A DNA stretch of 11,320 bases from positions 1 to 11,320 of the forward strand of contig CAZGRE010000042.1 of NCBI GenBank assembly GCA_964528085.1, written 5' to 3'. Every line of letters begins with the position of its first letter. The stretch's first letter is position 1. This stretch comes from B2-G16 sp964528085 (GTDB taxonomy: Bacteria > Bipolaricaulota > Bipolaricaulia > UBA7950 > UBA9294). Made by a program: the position numbers and the translations under genes. Below the pieces are notes generated by a model. It saw nothing but the letters and a program-made list of their open reading frames with translations, made no database searches and was not told the DNA's origin. This document shows, one piece after another, positions 1 through 6,696 of the stretch.

Positions 1-524
1 ATGATCCCCGGATAGCGGAGCCCGCGGACGTCGAGGCCGTACTTGCTTACGTAGTAGTCGCCGAGGAGCTCCCCGGTCACCTTGGTTACGCCGTACATCG
101 TGGTCGGCCGGAGGACCGTCTCCTGCGGGGCGGGGTCGCGCGGGGTCTCCGGTCCGAAGACCGCGATCGAGCTCGGGACGAATATCCGAGACAGGCCCCG
201 CTCCCGTCCGACCTCGAGGACGTTGATCAACCCTTCGATGTTCACCTTCCACGCGAGCTGCGGGTTCTGCTCCCCCTTCGCCGAGAGGATGGCGGCGAGG
301 TGGTATACGACGTCGATATCGTATTCTTCGACCGTCTTTTCCAATTGATCCCTGTTTGTGACATCGAGGGTCACGAACGGCCCGGAATCGCGGAGTGCGG
401 GACTCGGCTGCGTCCTATGCCCCGCGGCGACGACGTTCTCGCTCCCGTACCGCTCCCGGAGGGAGAGCGTCAGCTCCGATCCGATCTGTCCTACGGCTCC
501 GGTGACTAAGATCCTGTCGGTCAA
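1..524 (-). CDS. tdh: L-threonine 3-dehydrogenase, SDR type (3' end outside window)
   Basis: Oxidises L-threonine to 2-amino-3-ketobutyrate with NAD+, the first step of threonine breakdown to glycine and acetyl-CoA (normally with Kbl); cytoplasmic. The 174 residues present cover the Rossmann half: an N-terminal TGAVGQIG dinucleotide-binding loop (residues 8-15), HLAAILSAKGEQNP (75-88), the catalytic-site SSIAVFGPETP (118-128), the YxxxK pair Y144/K148 in YGVTK, and DVRGLRYPGI (165-174). This series matches the short-chain (NAD epimerase-like) threonine dehydrogenases of Thermoplasma and Flavobacterium, as recalled, not the zinc-dependent type. Start is TTG at 524: a stop codon (TAA) lies two codons upstream in frame and GGGAGG sits 8 bases before it, so no longer start is possible. 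Divergent from hyuA. About 140 C-terminal residues lie beyond the window. A related epimerase is the alternative, but the motif set favours Tdh. Confidence 0.88.
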   Translation of the reverse strand, partial: MTDRILVTGAVGQIGSELTLSLRERYGSENVVAAGHRTQPSPALRDSGPFVTLDVTNRDQLEKTVEEYDIDVVYHLAAILSAKGEQNPQLAWKVNIEGLINVLEVGRERGLSRIFVPSSIAVFGPETPRDPAPQETVLRPTTMYGVTKVTGELLGDYYVSKYGLDVRGLRYPGI

Positions 525-556
525 TGGTTACGCCTCCCTTCGTTCGGCAGGGGGAG

Positions 557-586
557 ATTGTACGCGAGCCCTTCGGTATTCGGCAA
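557..586 (-). promoter_or_regulatory. putative sigma-70-type promoter for tdh
   Basis: Read on the minus strand: TTGCCG (-35, 581-586), an 18-base spacer, then TACAAT (-10, 557-562). Transcription would start near 550, giving a leader of about 25 bases that contains the GGGAGG ribosome site. Box quality (4/6 and 5/6) and position are good, but this is a pattern match only. Confidence 0.45.
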
Positions 587-592
587 CGCCGG

Positions 593-621
593 TTGAGGGG
601 GGAGGAGCGCCAGTCTATACT
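593..621 (+). promoter_or_regulatory. putative sigma-70-type promoter for hyuAB
   Basis: TTGAGG (593-598), 17-base spacer, TATACT (616-621). The -10 box ends only 9 bases before the hyuA ATG, so the transcript would be leaderless or nearly so. This fits the absence of a ribosome site next to that start; the only GGAGG lies at 601-605, too far upstream and inside the promoter spacer. The -35 box is 6 bases from that of tdh, back to back. Confidence 0.4.
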
Positions 622-630
622 CCTTCCGGA

Positions 631-2541
631 ATGGGAACGGCGATCGGGATCGACATCGGCGGGACGTTCATCGACATCGTCGTCGCCGACGGGGGCCGTC
701 TCGGCGCGATCAAGGTTCCCTCCACTCCCTCCTCTCCTTCCGATGGTGTGATCGCCGCCCTCGGCGAGCTGATCGGAGCCGGTCGGATCGACCCTCAGAC
801 GGTCGGGAGGCTGGCGCACGGGACGACGGTAGCGACGAACGCGATCCTTCAGGGTACATGGGCAAAGACGGCCCTGATCACAACGGGGGGATTCCGCGAC
901 GTCCTCGAGATCGGAAGGCAGGATCGCCCGCATCTCTACGATCTCTTCCAGGTCAGGCCGAGGCCGGTCGTCCCCCGCGACCTCCGCTTCGGGGTATCCG
1001 AGCGGATCGACGCGGAAGGGGAAGTCATCGTCCCCCTCGATCGATCGGCCGTGGAAGGGTTGATCCCTATCCTGGCACAGAACCGGGTCGAGGCGGTCGC
1101 GGTTTCGTTCCTCTTTTCCTACCTCAACCCCGCCCATGAGCAGGAGGTTCACCGGATCCTCTCTGAAAGGTTGAGTATCCCGATCGTCCTATCTAGCGAT
1201 GTCCTCCCCGAGTTCCGCGAGTACGAGAGTACGTCGACGACCGTCATCTCGGCCGCCCTCAGGCCGGTGTTGAGCGGGTATCTCGCGCAGATCGAGTCGA
1301 AGGCGGCTGGGCTCGGGTTCTCGCGGCGCTGGCAGATCATGCAATCGGGCGGGACGGTGACGAGCGCTGCGATCGCCGAGGATGACCCCTCCCGGATCGT
1401 CCTCTCCGGCCCGGCGGCCGGNNNNNNNNNNNNNNNNNNNNNNNNNNNNNNNNNNNNNNNNNNNNNNNNNNNNNNNNNNNNNNNNNNNNNNNNNNNNNNN
1501 NNNNNNNNNNNNNNNNNNNNNGGGCCGGAGAGCGCCGGGGCGGATCCCGGCCCTGCCTGCTACGGTCGCGGCGGGGACCGGCCGACGGTGACCGACGCTC
1601 ACCTCGTCCTCGGGCATATCATCCCCGACCGGCCGCTCGGCGGCCTCCCCCGGCTCGACGAGCGGCTGGCGCAGGAGGCGGTGGGGAGGGTCGCGGAGCG
1701 GCTCGGATTGACGGTCGAGGAGGCCGCGTTCGGGATCATCGACGTCGCCGATGCGGCGATGGAGCGGGCGATCCGCGTCATATCCGTCGAGCAGGGGTAC
1801 GATCCGCGCCGGTTCTCCCTCCTCCCGTTCGGCGGGGCCGGGCCGCTCCACGCCGTCTCGATCGCGCGGAGGCTCGGGATCGTGCGCGTCGTCGTCCCGC
1901 CGCTCGCCGGGATCCTCTCCGCCTTCGGCCTCCTCGCCTCCGAGATCGGGCACGATTACAGCAGGAGCGTCGTCCGGCCGCTTCGATCCCTCGCTCCGGA
2001 GCGGATCGGTGAGATCGTTGAGGGTCTGTGCGACGATGGGGTCCGCGCCCTGGCAAGTGAAGGGATCAAGCGGGAAGAGATCAGGTTCGCGGTCTCCTGC
2101 GATCTTCGCTACCTCGGCCAGTCGCACGAGCTGAACGTCCCGTTCCCGGAGGGGACCGATCGCAAAAGGATAGATCGGAATGCGCTCTCTTCCCTCGCCC
2201 GCGGCTTTCACGCCGCCCATCGCGCGGCGTTCGGTCACTCATCCGAGAACGAGGAGGTCGAGCTCGTCACACTCCGCGTCCGGGCGAGCGGCCCGCCGGT
2301 CAAGCTCGATCTCCGCTGGAGGGGGGATGGGTCCCGATCCGCGATCGGAGAGGCCCCTGTCTGGTTCGAGGGCGACCGGCCGGTCTCCACCCCGATCCGC
2401 CTCCGCCGGGGAGGCCTCGCCCCGGGGGAGGAGTTCGCCGGCCCGCTCGTCCTCGTTGGGGACGATTCGACGCTCCTTGTCCCCCCTGGGGTCGGGGGGG
2501 TATGCGATCGGTACGGGAATGCGGTCCTGGAGGTCAGATGA
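631..2541 (+). CDS. hyuA: HyuA: hydantoinase/5-oxoprolinase family, ATP-binding subunit (contains assembly gap)
   Basis: HyuA and HyuB together carry out ATP-dependent opening of cyclic amides such as N-methylhydantoin or 5-oxoproline; HyuA has the actin/hexokinase-type ATPase fold. Visible motifs: GIDIGGTFID (residues 6-15, phosphate loop), AHGTTVATN (62-70), LSGPAAG just before the gap, then GPESAGADPGPACYGRGG, PTVTDA, LLPFGGAGPLHA and VPPLAGILSAFGLLAS. The gap removes the segment that normally carries the second phosphate motif (DMGGTSTD) and the GAGGGSIA motif. The 636 codons counted include the 100-N filler; by comparison with the family about 75 residues should lie there, so the true length is probably near 680. 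The ATG at 631 is the only sensible start: it begins directly at the first motif and no ATG/GTG/TTG lies close upstream in frame. The stop overlaps the hyuB start (ATGA). Substrate is not decidable from sequence. Confidence 0.88.
   Translation: MGTAIGIDIGGTFIDIVVADGGRLGAIKVPSTPSSPSDGVIAALGELIGAGRIDPQTVGRLAHGTTVATNAILQGTWAKTALITTGGFRDVLEIGRQDRPHLYDLFQVRPRPVVPRDLRFGVSERIDAEGEVIVPLDRSAVEGLIPILAQNRVEAVAVSFLFSYLNPAHEQEVHRILSERLSIPIVLSSDVLPEFREYESTSTTVISAALRPVLSGYLAQIESKAAGLGFSRRWQIMQSGGTVTSAAIAEDDPSRIVLSGPAAXXXXXXXXXXXXXXXXXXXXXXXXXXXXXXXXXXGPESAGADPGPACYGRGGDRPTVTDAHLVLGHIIPDRPLGGLPRLDERLAQEAVGRVAERLGLTVEEAAFGIIDVADAAMERAIRVISVEQGYDPRRFSLLPFGGAGPLHAVSIARRLGIVRVVVPPLAGILSAFGLLASEIGHDYSRSVVRPLRSLAPERIGEIVEGLCDDGVRALASEGIKREEIRFAVSCDLRYLGQSHELNVPFPEGTDRKRIDRNALSSLARGFHAAHRAAFGHSSENEEVELVTLRVRASGPPVKLDLRWRGDGSRSAIGEAPVWFEGDRPVSTPIRLRRGGLAPGEEFAGPLVLVGDDSTLLVPPGVGGVCDRYGNAVLEVR
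1422..1521. other. assembly gap (100 N) inside hyuA
   Basis: Exactly 100 N, the usual filler for a gap of unknown size. The reading frame is the same on both sides when counted through the filler, and homologous sequence resumes at GPESAGADPG. The flanks belong to one gene in the right order and orientation, so the join looks correct. The real missing length is likely about 230 bases, not 100. Confidence 0.95.
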
Positions 2542-4154
2542 TCGATCCGATAACCCTTGAGGTCCTCCGTCATGCCCTCTCCGCCGTCGCCGACGAGATG
2601 AACGCGAACCTGATCCGGACGGCGTACAGCCCGAACATCAAGGAGCGGCGCGACTGCTCGTCGGCGATATTCGATCCGTCCGGCCGGATGATCGCTCAGG
2701 CCGAGTCGATCCCCGTCCACCTTGGGGCGATGCCGTACTCGGTCGCAGCGGCGATCGAGAGCGTCGGCCGGTTCAGCCCCGGGGACGTCGTCGTCCTCAA
2801 CGATCCGTACGCCGGAGGGGCCCATCTCCCTGACATCACGTTCGTCGCCCCCGTTTTCTTCGACGGGGTTCTGATCGGCTACGTCGCCGACCGCGCCCAT
2901 CACGCCGACGTCGGCGGGAAGGAGCCGGGGAGCCTCGCCGGCGATTCGACCGAGATCTTCCAGGAGGGGATCAGGATCCCCCCTGTCTGCCTCTGGAAGG
3001 GAGGGAGGCTCGATCACGACCTGTTCGACCTCATCCTCCTCAACGTCCGCACGCCCGACGAGCGGGCGGGGGACCTCCGCGCCCAGTACGCCGCCTGCTC
3101 GATCGGGATCGAGCGGCTCCGCCGGCTCGCCGACCGCTACGGGATGGAGCCCCTCCTTGAGGGGATGGAGGCGATCCTCGACTACTCCGAGCGGAGGATG
3201 CGCGCTGAGATCGAGCGGCTCCCGGACGGTTCCTACTCGTTTTCCGACCGGCTCGACGACGACGGTGTCTCCCCTTCCCCGGTCCGGATTGCGGTGACGA
3301 TCACCGTCGATCGGGATCGCCTCGTCGTCGATTTCACCGGGAGCGCGCAGCAGGTGGACGGGCCGGTGAACGCGGTCTATGCCGTGACCGTATCGGCGAC
3401 CTATTACGCGATCCGCGCCCTCACCGACCCTGAGATACCCCCGAACGCCGGTTGCTATAGGCCGATTAGGATCATCGCCCCTGAGGGGAGCGTCGTCAAT
3501 CCCTCCCCACCCGCCCCGGTCGTCGGCGGGAACCTCGAGACCTCCCAGCGGATCGTCGATGTCATCCTTGGGGCGTTCTCCAAGGTGATCCCAGAGAGGG
3601 TGATCGCCGCCTGCCAGGGGACGATGAACAACCTCGCGATCGGCGGGGTCGATCCGGAGACCGGCCGGCCCTACACCCTGTACGAGACGATCGCCGGTGG
3701 GTTCGGGGCGCGTCCGAATGCCGACGGGATCGACGGGGTCCACTCCCACATGACGAACACCCTGAACACCCCGATCGAGGCGCTCGAGACCTCCTACCCC
3801 CTCCGGGTCGAGCGCTACGAGCTGATCGCGGGGAGCGGGGGTGAGGGAAAGTACCGCGGCGGACAGGGGATAAGGCGGGATATCACCTGCCTCCGGGGTG
3901 AGGCGCGGGTATCCCTCCTCACCGATCGGAGAAAGCGCCCACCCTACGGCCTCGCCGGCGGCGGGCCCGGTCGGGTCGGTGAGAACGTCCTCATCCGCGA
4001 CGGCCGTGAGATACCCCTCCCGGCGAAGGGGACGGTTACCGTCAAGGCCGGGGATACGATAAGCATCCGGACCCCGGGCGGCGGCGGGTACGGGGATCCG
4101 GCTGACCGGGAAGAGGAAGCGATCGAACGCGATCGTCGCGAGGGGCGGATCTGA
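2538..4154 (+). CDS. hyuB: HyuB: hydantoinase/5-oxoprolinase family, B subunit
   Basis: Partner of HyuA; in this family the B subunit carries the hydrolytic, metal-containing site. 538 residues, a normal length (about 520-590). Motifs in order: IDPITLEVLRHAL at the N-terminus, NDPYAGGAHLPDITF (residues 88-102), D118 followed by HHADVGG (121-127; probable metal ligands by family knowledge), FQEGIRIPPV, the P-rich VVGGNLETSQRIVD, MNNLAIGG, YETIAGGFGARPNADG, HMTNTLNTPIEALE, SGGEGKYRGGQGIRRD and the closing TPGGGGYGDP. The start is the ATG at 2538, overlapping the hyuA stop by 4 bases, so translation is coupled; an in-frame start 36 bases earlier would add residues with no family counterpart. No third small subunit, as in acetone carboxylase, follows, which argues for hydantoinase/oxoprolinase over a ketone carboxylase. 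Specificity (hydantoin or 5-oxoproline) remains open. Confidence 0.92.
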   Translation: MIDPITLEVLRHALSAVADEMNANLIRTAYSPNIKERRDCSSAIFDPSGRMIAQAESIPVHLGAMPYSVAAAIESVGRFSPGDVVVLNDPYAGGAHLPDITFVAPVFFDGVLIGYVADRAHHADVGGKEPGSLAGDSTEIFQEGIRIPPVCLWKGGRLDHDLFDLILLNVRTPDERAGDLRAQYAACSIGIERLRRLADRYGMEPLLEGMEAILDYSERRMRAEIERLPDGSYSFSDRLDDDGVSPSPVRIAVTITVDRDRLVVDFTGSAQQVDGPVNAVYAVTVSATYYAIRALTDPEIPPNAGCYRPIRIIAPEGSVVNPSPPAPVVGGNLETSQRIVDVILGAFSKVIPERVIAACQGTMNNLAIGGVDPETGRPYTLYETIAGGFGARPNADGIDGVHSHMTNTLNTPIEALETSYPLRVERYELIAGSGGEGKYRGGQGIRRDITCLRGEARVSLLTDRRKRPPYGLAGGGPGRVGENVLIRDGREIPLPAKGTVTVKAGDTISIRTPGGGGYGDPADREEEAIERDRREGRI

Positions 4155-4177
4155 GCTTTTCTCGACCCCTCCGTTCG

Positions 4178-4186
4178 TGCTATACT
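4178..4186 (+). promoter_or_regulatory. extended -10 promoter-like box before the aminomutase gene
   Basis: TGCTATACT (TGn plus TATACT), 24 bases after the hyuB stop. A -35 box is poor (TTTTCT at 4157-4162, 18-base spacer), as is usual when the -10 is extended. Start of transcription near 4193 would give a leader of about 120 bases. It suggests the aminomutase can be transcribed separately from hyuAB. Confidence 0.4.
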
Positions 4187-4201
4187 AAATATGTCTGTTG
4201 T

Positions 4202-4249
4202 CGCGGTAGCCGGGTGTCGCTCGTTCATCGGACGGAGCATCGCGTTTTT
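4202..4249 (+). terminator. terminator-like structure between hyuB and the aminomutase gene
   Basis: Outer stem CGCGGT (4202-4207) with ATCGCG (4239-4244), one G-U pair included, followed directly by TTTTT (4245-4249). Inside it, GCTCGTTC (4219-4226) pairs with GGAC-G-GAGC (4230-4238, one bulged G). An 11-base unpaired strand on the 5' side (4208-4218) weakens the fold. It could end hyuAB transcripts or, as it lies downstream of the promoter-like box at 4178, act as an attenuator in the aminomutase leader. Found by eye, no energy calculated. Confidence 0.35.
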
Positions 4250-4269
4250 GCGCATTCATCTTTCGGGGA

Positions 4270-4309
4270 GCCGGCAGGGATGCCGGCCGTCATCGAGCAA
4301 GGGGGTGAT
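4270..4309 (+). promoter_or_regulatory. hairpin plus strong ribosome-binding site of the aminomutase gene
   Basis: A perfect 7-base-pair stem GCCGGCA/TGCCGGC (4270-4276 and 4281-4287) is closed by GGGA, which fits the GNRA tetraloop class. Thirteen bases further, GGGGGTGAT (4301-4309) matches the consensus GGAGGTGAT in 8 of 9 positions and ends 2 bases before the ATG at 4312. It is not followed by a T run, so it is not a simple terminator; it may stabilise the message or be part of a larger leader fold. Confidence 0.45.
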
Positions 4310-4311
4310 CG

Positions 4312-6147
4312 ATGAAGATTCAAAGCGGGAGGAGATTCGATCGGATCGGTATTTTGGAGTCCCTTTGGGAGGAGGATCGCACCCTTCACGATCTCCTCGC
4401 GGGAAGCGAGGATCTGGAGGAGGCGCGGGATCGTCTTTATTCGTATCTATCCGATCTCGAAATCGAGCTTCGCAGCGGATCCTCGGATCTCGACCGGCTC
4501 GAGATGGCGCTCGCCTTAAGCTCGATCGATGTGTTCAAGGGGATCATCTCCCCGGCGAACGAGGAGCTCGCCGGGTTCAGCACCCTTGCGATCCTCTGGC
4601 GGGCCGCCCGCGGGGAGGTCGATCCGGACGTGGATGACGGGTTCTTCGAGGAGTTCGTTCACCTGATACGGGGGATCAACGGGGATGCGCGCGCCGCTTG
4701 GCTCGGGGATCGGCTGGGTGAGGACCCGTTCGACCTCCTCCCCGAGGAGGGGAGGAGGGCGGCGATCCGCCGTTCGCGCTTCTTGGACCGGCTCTCAGAG
4801 GTGGTGAGGGCAGGGGTGAGCCGCTATCCGACCGGCCTCGATCCGGATCTGATCGAGAAGAGGAATGCGAATCGCGCCCGTATCCTCGCTCACTTCGCGG
4901 CGAGCGAGGAGGACTGGTACGATCCAGCCTGGCAGGAGGCCCACGTCCTCAAGGGGGAGGAGGGGTGGCGGACGCTCGAGCGGCTCGTTCCCCTCACCGG
5001 CGAGGAGATAGCGTCGGTCAGGCTCGCCGTCCGCTACGGGATCCCGTGGGGGATCACCCCCTATTACCTCTCCCTGTTCGACCTCGACTCGAGCGATCGG
5101 AGGGAGGACTACCAGGTCCGCTCCCAGGTGATACCCTCCCTTCACACCGTCCGGGCGATGATCGAGCACAGGAAGGATCGGCAGCGCGCGTTCGATTTCA
5201 TGCGCGAGCACGACACCTCCCCGATCGCCCGCGTCACGCGCCGCTATCCGACGGTCGCCATCTTTAAGGTGGCGAACACCTGCCCTCAGATCTGCACGTA
5301 CTGCCAGCGGAACTGGGAGATCTACGATGCGATGGTCTGGGAGGGGCTCCCTGACCGTGAGGGGCTCGATCCGGCGATCGATTGGTTCGAGGAGCACGAG
5401 GGGATAACAGACGTCCTCATAACGGGCGGAGACCCGCTCCTGTTGAGCGACGAGCTCCTCGACTACATCCTTGCGCGGTTCTCGTCGATGGAGCACATCG
5501 CCCACATCAGGATCGGGACGCGGATCCCCGTCACCCTACCGATGCGGGTGACAGAGCGGCTCGCTACCATCCTCGGATCGTTCATCTCGCCGGGGAGGAG
5601 GGACCTCTCCGTCGTCACCCACATAGAGAGCCCGTACGAGGTGACCCCTGAGCTCGCAGCGGCGGCCGAGAGGCTCCGCGCCCGCGGGATCCGCCTCTAC
5701 AACCAGCAGGTATTCACCCTGGAGACGAGCCGAAGGTTCCAGACTGTGGCCAACCGGATCACGCTCAAGCGGGTCGGGATCGATCCGTACTACACGTTCT
5801 ACATGAAGGGGAAGGATGAGCATCGGGACCTCCTCGTCCCGATCTCCCGCCTCGTCCAGGAGCGGAAGGAGGAGGCCCGCCTCCTCCCCGGGATCTTCCG
5901 GACCGACGAGACGGTGTTCAACGTCCCCGGCCTGGGGAAGAACCACCTCCGCGCCGCTCAGGATCGCGAGCTGATCGGGATCCGCCCCGACGGGAGGAGG
6001 GTCTACCTCTTCCACCCGTGGGAGAAGGGGATCGTCCCGGTCGAGCCGTGGGTATACGTCGACGTATCGATAAGCGACTACCTCAAAAGGCTCGAGGAGC
6101 GCGGGGAGGACCCGGCCGACTACGAGACGATCTGGTACTACTACTGA
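4312..6147 (+). CDS. KamA-family radical SAM, PLP-dependent aminomutase, long form, probably glutamate 2,3-aminomutase type
   Basis: Moves an alpha-amino group to the beta carbon using a [4Fe-4S] cluster, S-adenosylmethionine and PLP. 611 residues. Radical SAM cysteines C324, C328 and C331 in CPQICTYCQ; GGDP at 372-375 (SAM contact); PLP lysine most likely K543 in NVPGLGKN, the counterpart of PGGGGK in lysine 2,3-aminomutase. By hand alignment, the two aspartates that hold the side-chain amino group in lysine 2,3-aminomutase (D293, D330) are replaced by K499 and N537. From memory, the same Lys/Asn pair was reported for Clostridioides difficile glutamate 2,3-aminomutase. So the substrate is probably glutamate or another acidic amino acid, not lysine; beta-lysine acetyltransferase (ablB) is not adjacent either. 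KamA similarity starts near W202 (the W..PAWQ region); residues 1 to about 195 are an acidic, mostly helical extension I do not recognise, as usual KamA proteins have about 415 residues. Start fixed by a strong ribosome site. Ends 3 bases from the convergent lipoprotein gene. Confidence 0.85.
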   Translation: MKIQSGRRFDRIGILESLWEEDRTLHDLLAGSEDLEEARDRLYSYLSDLEIELRSGSSDLDRLEMALALSSIDVFKGIISPANEELAGFSTLAILWRAARGEVDPDVDDGFFEEFVHLIRGINGDARAAWLGDRLGEDPFDLLPEEGRRAAIRRSRFLDRLSEVVRAGVSRYPTGLDPDLIEKRNANRARILAHFAASEEDWYDPAWQEAHVLKGEEGWRTLERLVPLTGEEIASVRLAVRYGIPWGITPYYLSLFDLDSSDRREDYQVRSQVIPSLHTVRAMIEHRKDRQRAFDFMREHDTSPIARVTRRYPTVAIFKVANTCPQICTYCQRNWEIYDAMVWEGLPDREGLDPAIDWFEEHEGITDVLITGGDPLLLSDELLDYILARFSSMEHIAHIRIGTRIPVTLPMRVTERLATILGSFISPGRRDLSVVTHIESPYEVTPELAAAAERLRARGIRLYNQQVFTLETSRRFQTVANRITLKRVGIDPYYTFYMKGKDEHRDLLVPISRLVQERKEEARLLPGIFRTDETVFNVPGLGKNHLRAAQDRELIGIRPDGRRVYLFHPWEKGIVPVEPWVYVDVSISDYLKRLEERGEDPADYETIWYYY

Positions 6148-6150
6148 TCT

Positions 6151-6600
6151 TCACTCGGAAGACGGTGTGGGAAGGCTCGCCGCGAACGTGAACCGGTAGG
6201 TGTTCCCGTCGACCGTCTGCGATCCGGTCCCTGACATCTCGGTCGCGTCGTATTCACCCTCGAGGGTGATCGAGACGCTGACCGGGGGTGTGATATTGTC
6301 GTTTACCCCCGACGCGGTGATAAACAGGGAGGAGCGGCTCGCCGTACCTTGGGTGATCGGAAGGTCGAACGGCTGTGAACCCGGCCCGATCAGGGTGATC
6401 GTCCCGGAGAGGGTCCGATCCTCGTGGACGAGGTCGAGGGTGATCGGGCTCGTGAACCCCGCCGCGGGGCCGTCTGTCCACGTTATCCATCCGCTCCACA
6501 CCCCGGAGATGTCGATCGGTGGGGCGAAGAAGCATGAGGTGAGCAGCAGGATGGCAAGCCCTATCCCTTGTACGATGAATCTCTTCTTCAGTCGGCTCAT
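6151..6600 (-). CDS. small lipoprotein of unknown function
   Basis: 149 residues. N-terminus MSRLKKRFIVQ, then a hydrophobic stretch ending in LLLTSC: a lipoprotein signal peptide with the lipidated cysteine at C23, so the mature protein (127 residues) is anchored to a membrane and faces outside. The mature part is rich in T, S, G and alternating hydrophobics (SGVWSGWITW, LDLVHEDRTLSGTITL, SVSITLEGEYD, YRFTFAASL), typical of an all-beta, barrel or sandwich fold; no cysteine besides C23 and no catalytic motif are visible. ATG at 6600 was chosen over an upstream in-frame start at 6684 because it places the signal peptide at the N-terminus and has GGGGA seven bases upstream. It lies 96 bases downstream of the transporter on the same strand and may be co-transcribed with it. 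I do not recognise a named family; function unknown. Confidence 0.8.
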   Translation of the reverse strand: MSRLKKRFIVQGIGLAILLLTSCFFAPPIDISGVWSGWITWTDGPAAGFTSPITLDLVHEDRTLSGTITLIGPGSQPFDLPITQGTASRSSLFITASGVNDNITPPVSVSITLEGEYDATEMSGTGSQTVDGNTYRFTFAASLPTPSSE

Positions 6601-6663
6601 CGGTTCATCCCCGATATCGAAGTCTCCTCCAGGAGCCTCGATCGGCGAAGGAACTCCGGGGTC

Positions 6664-6680
6664 GCGGTGGGTGACACCGC
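6664..6680 (-). other. hairpin just after the transporter gene
   Basis: On the minus strand GCGGTG pairs with CACCGC across a 5-base loop, about 17 bases past the transporter stop codon. No T run follows, so it is a poor intrinsic terminator. It may mark RNA processing or partial termination between the transporter and the lipoprotein gene. The rest of the 96-base spacer shows only the lipoprotein's ribosome site. Confidence 0.25.
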
Positions 6681-6696
6681 TCACCTATCGGTCGGG

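Noticed and set aside
2235..3749. 504-codon minus-strand frame opposite hyuA-hyuB
   Set aside because: Antisense to two recognised enzymes, with no motif; long open antisense frames are common at this GC content.
631..4154. hyuAB as an acetone or acetophenone carboxylase
   Set aside because: The subunits are related, but no small third subunit gene follows and the motifs fit hydantoinase/5-oxoprolinase equally well or better; not excluded by experiment.
4187..4311. Lysine riboswitch before a KamA homologue
   Set aside because: The leader is shorter than the usual lysine riboswitch and I see none of its five-helix organisation; the enzyme also appears not to be lysine-specific.
4191..4637. 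Open frame starting 4 bases after the TATACT box, possible small protein
   Set aside because: It runs out of frame through the start of the aminomutase gene, has no ribosome site and its translation is low-complexity Arg/Gly/Ser; a shadow of the real gene.
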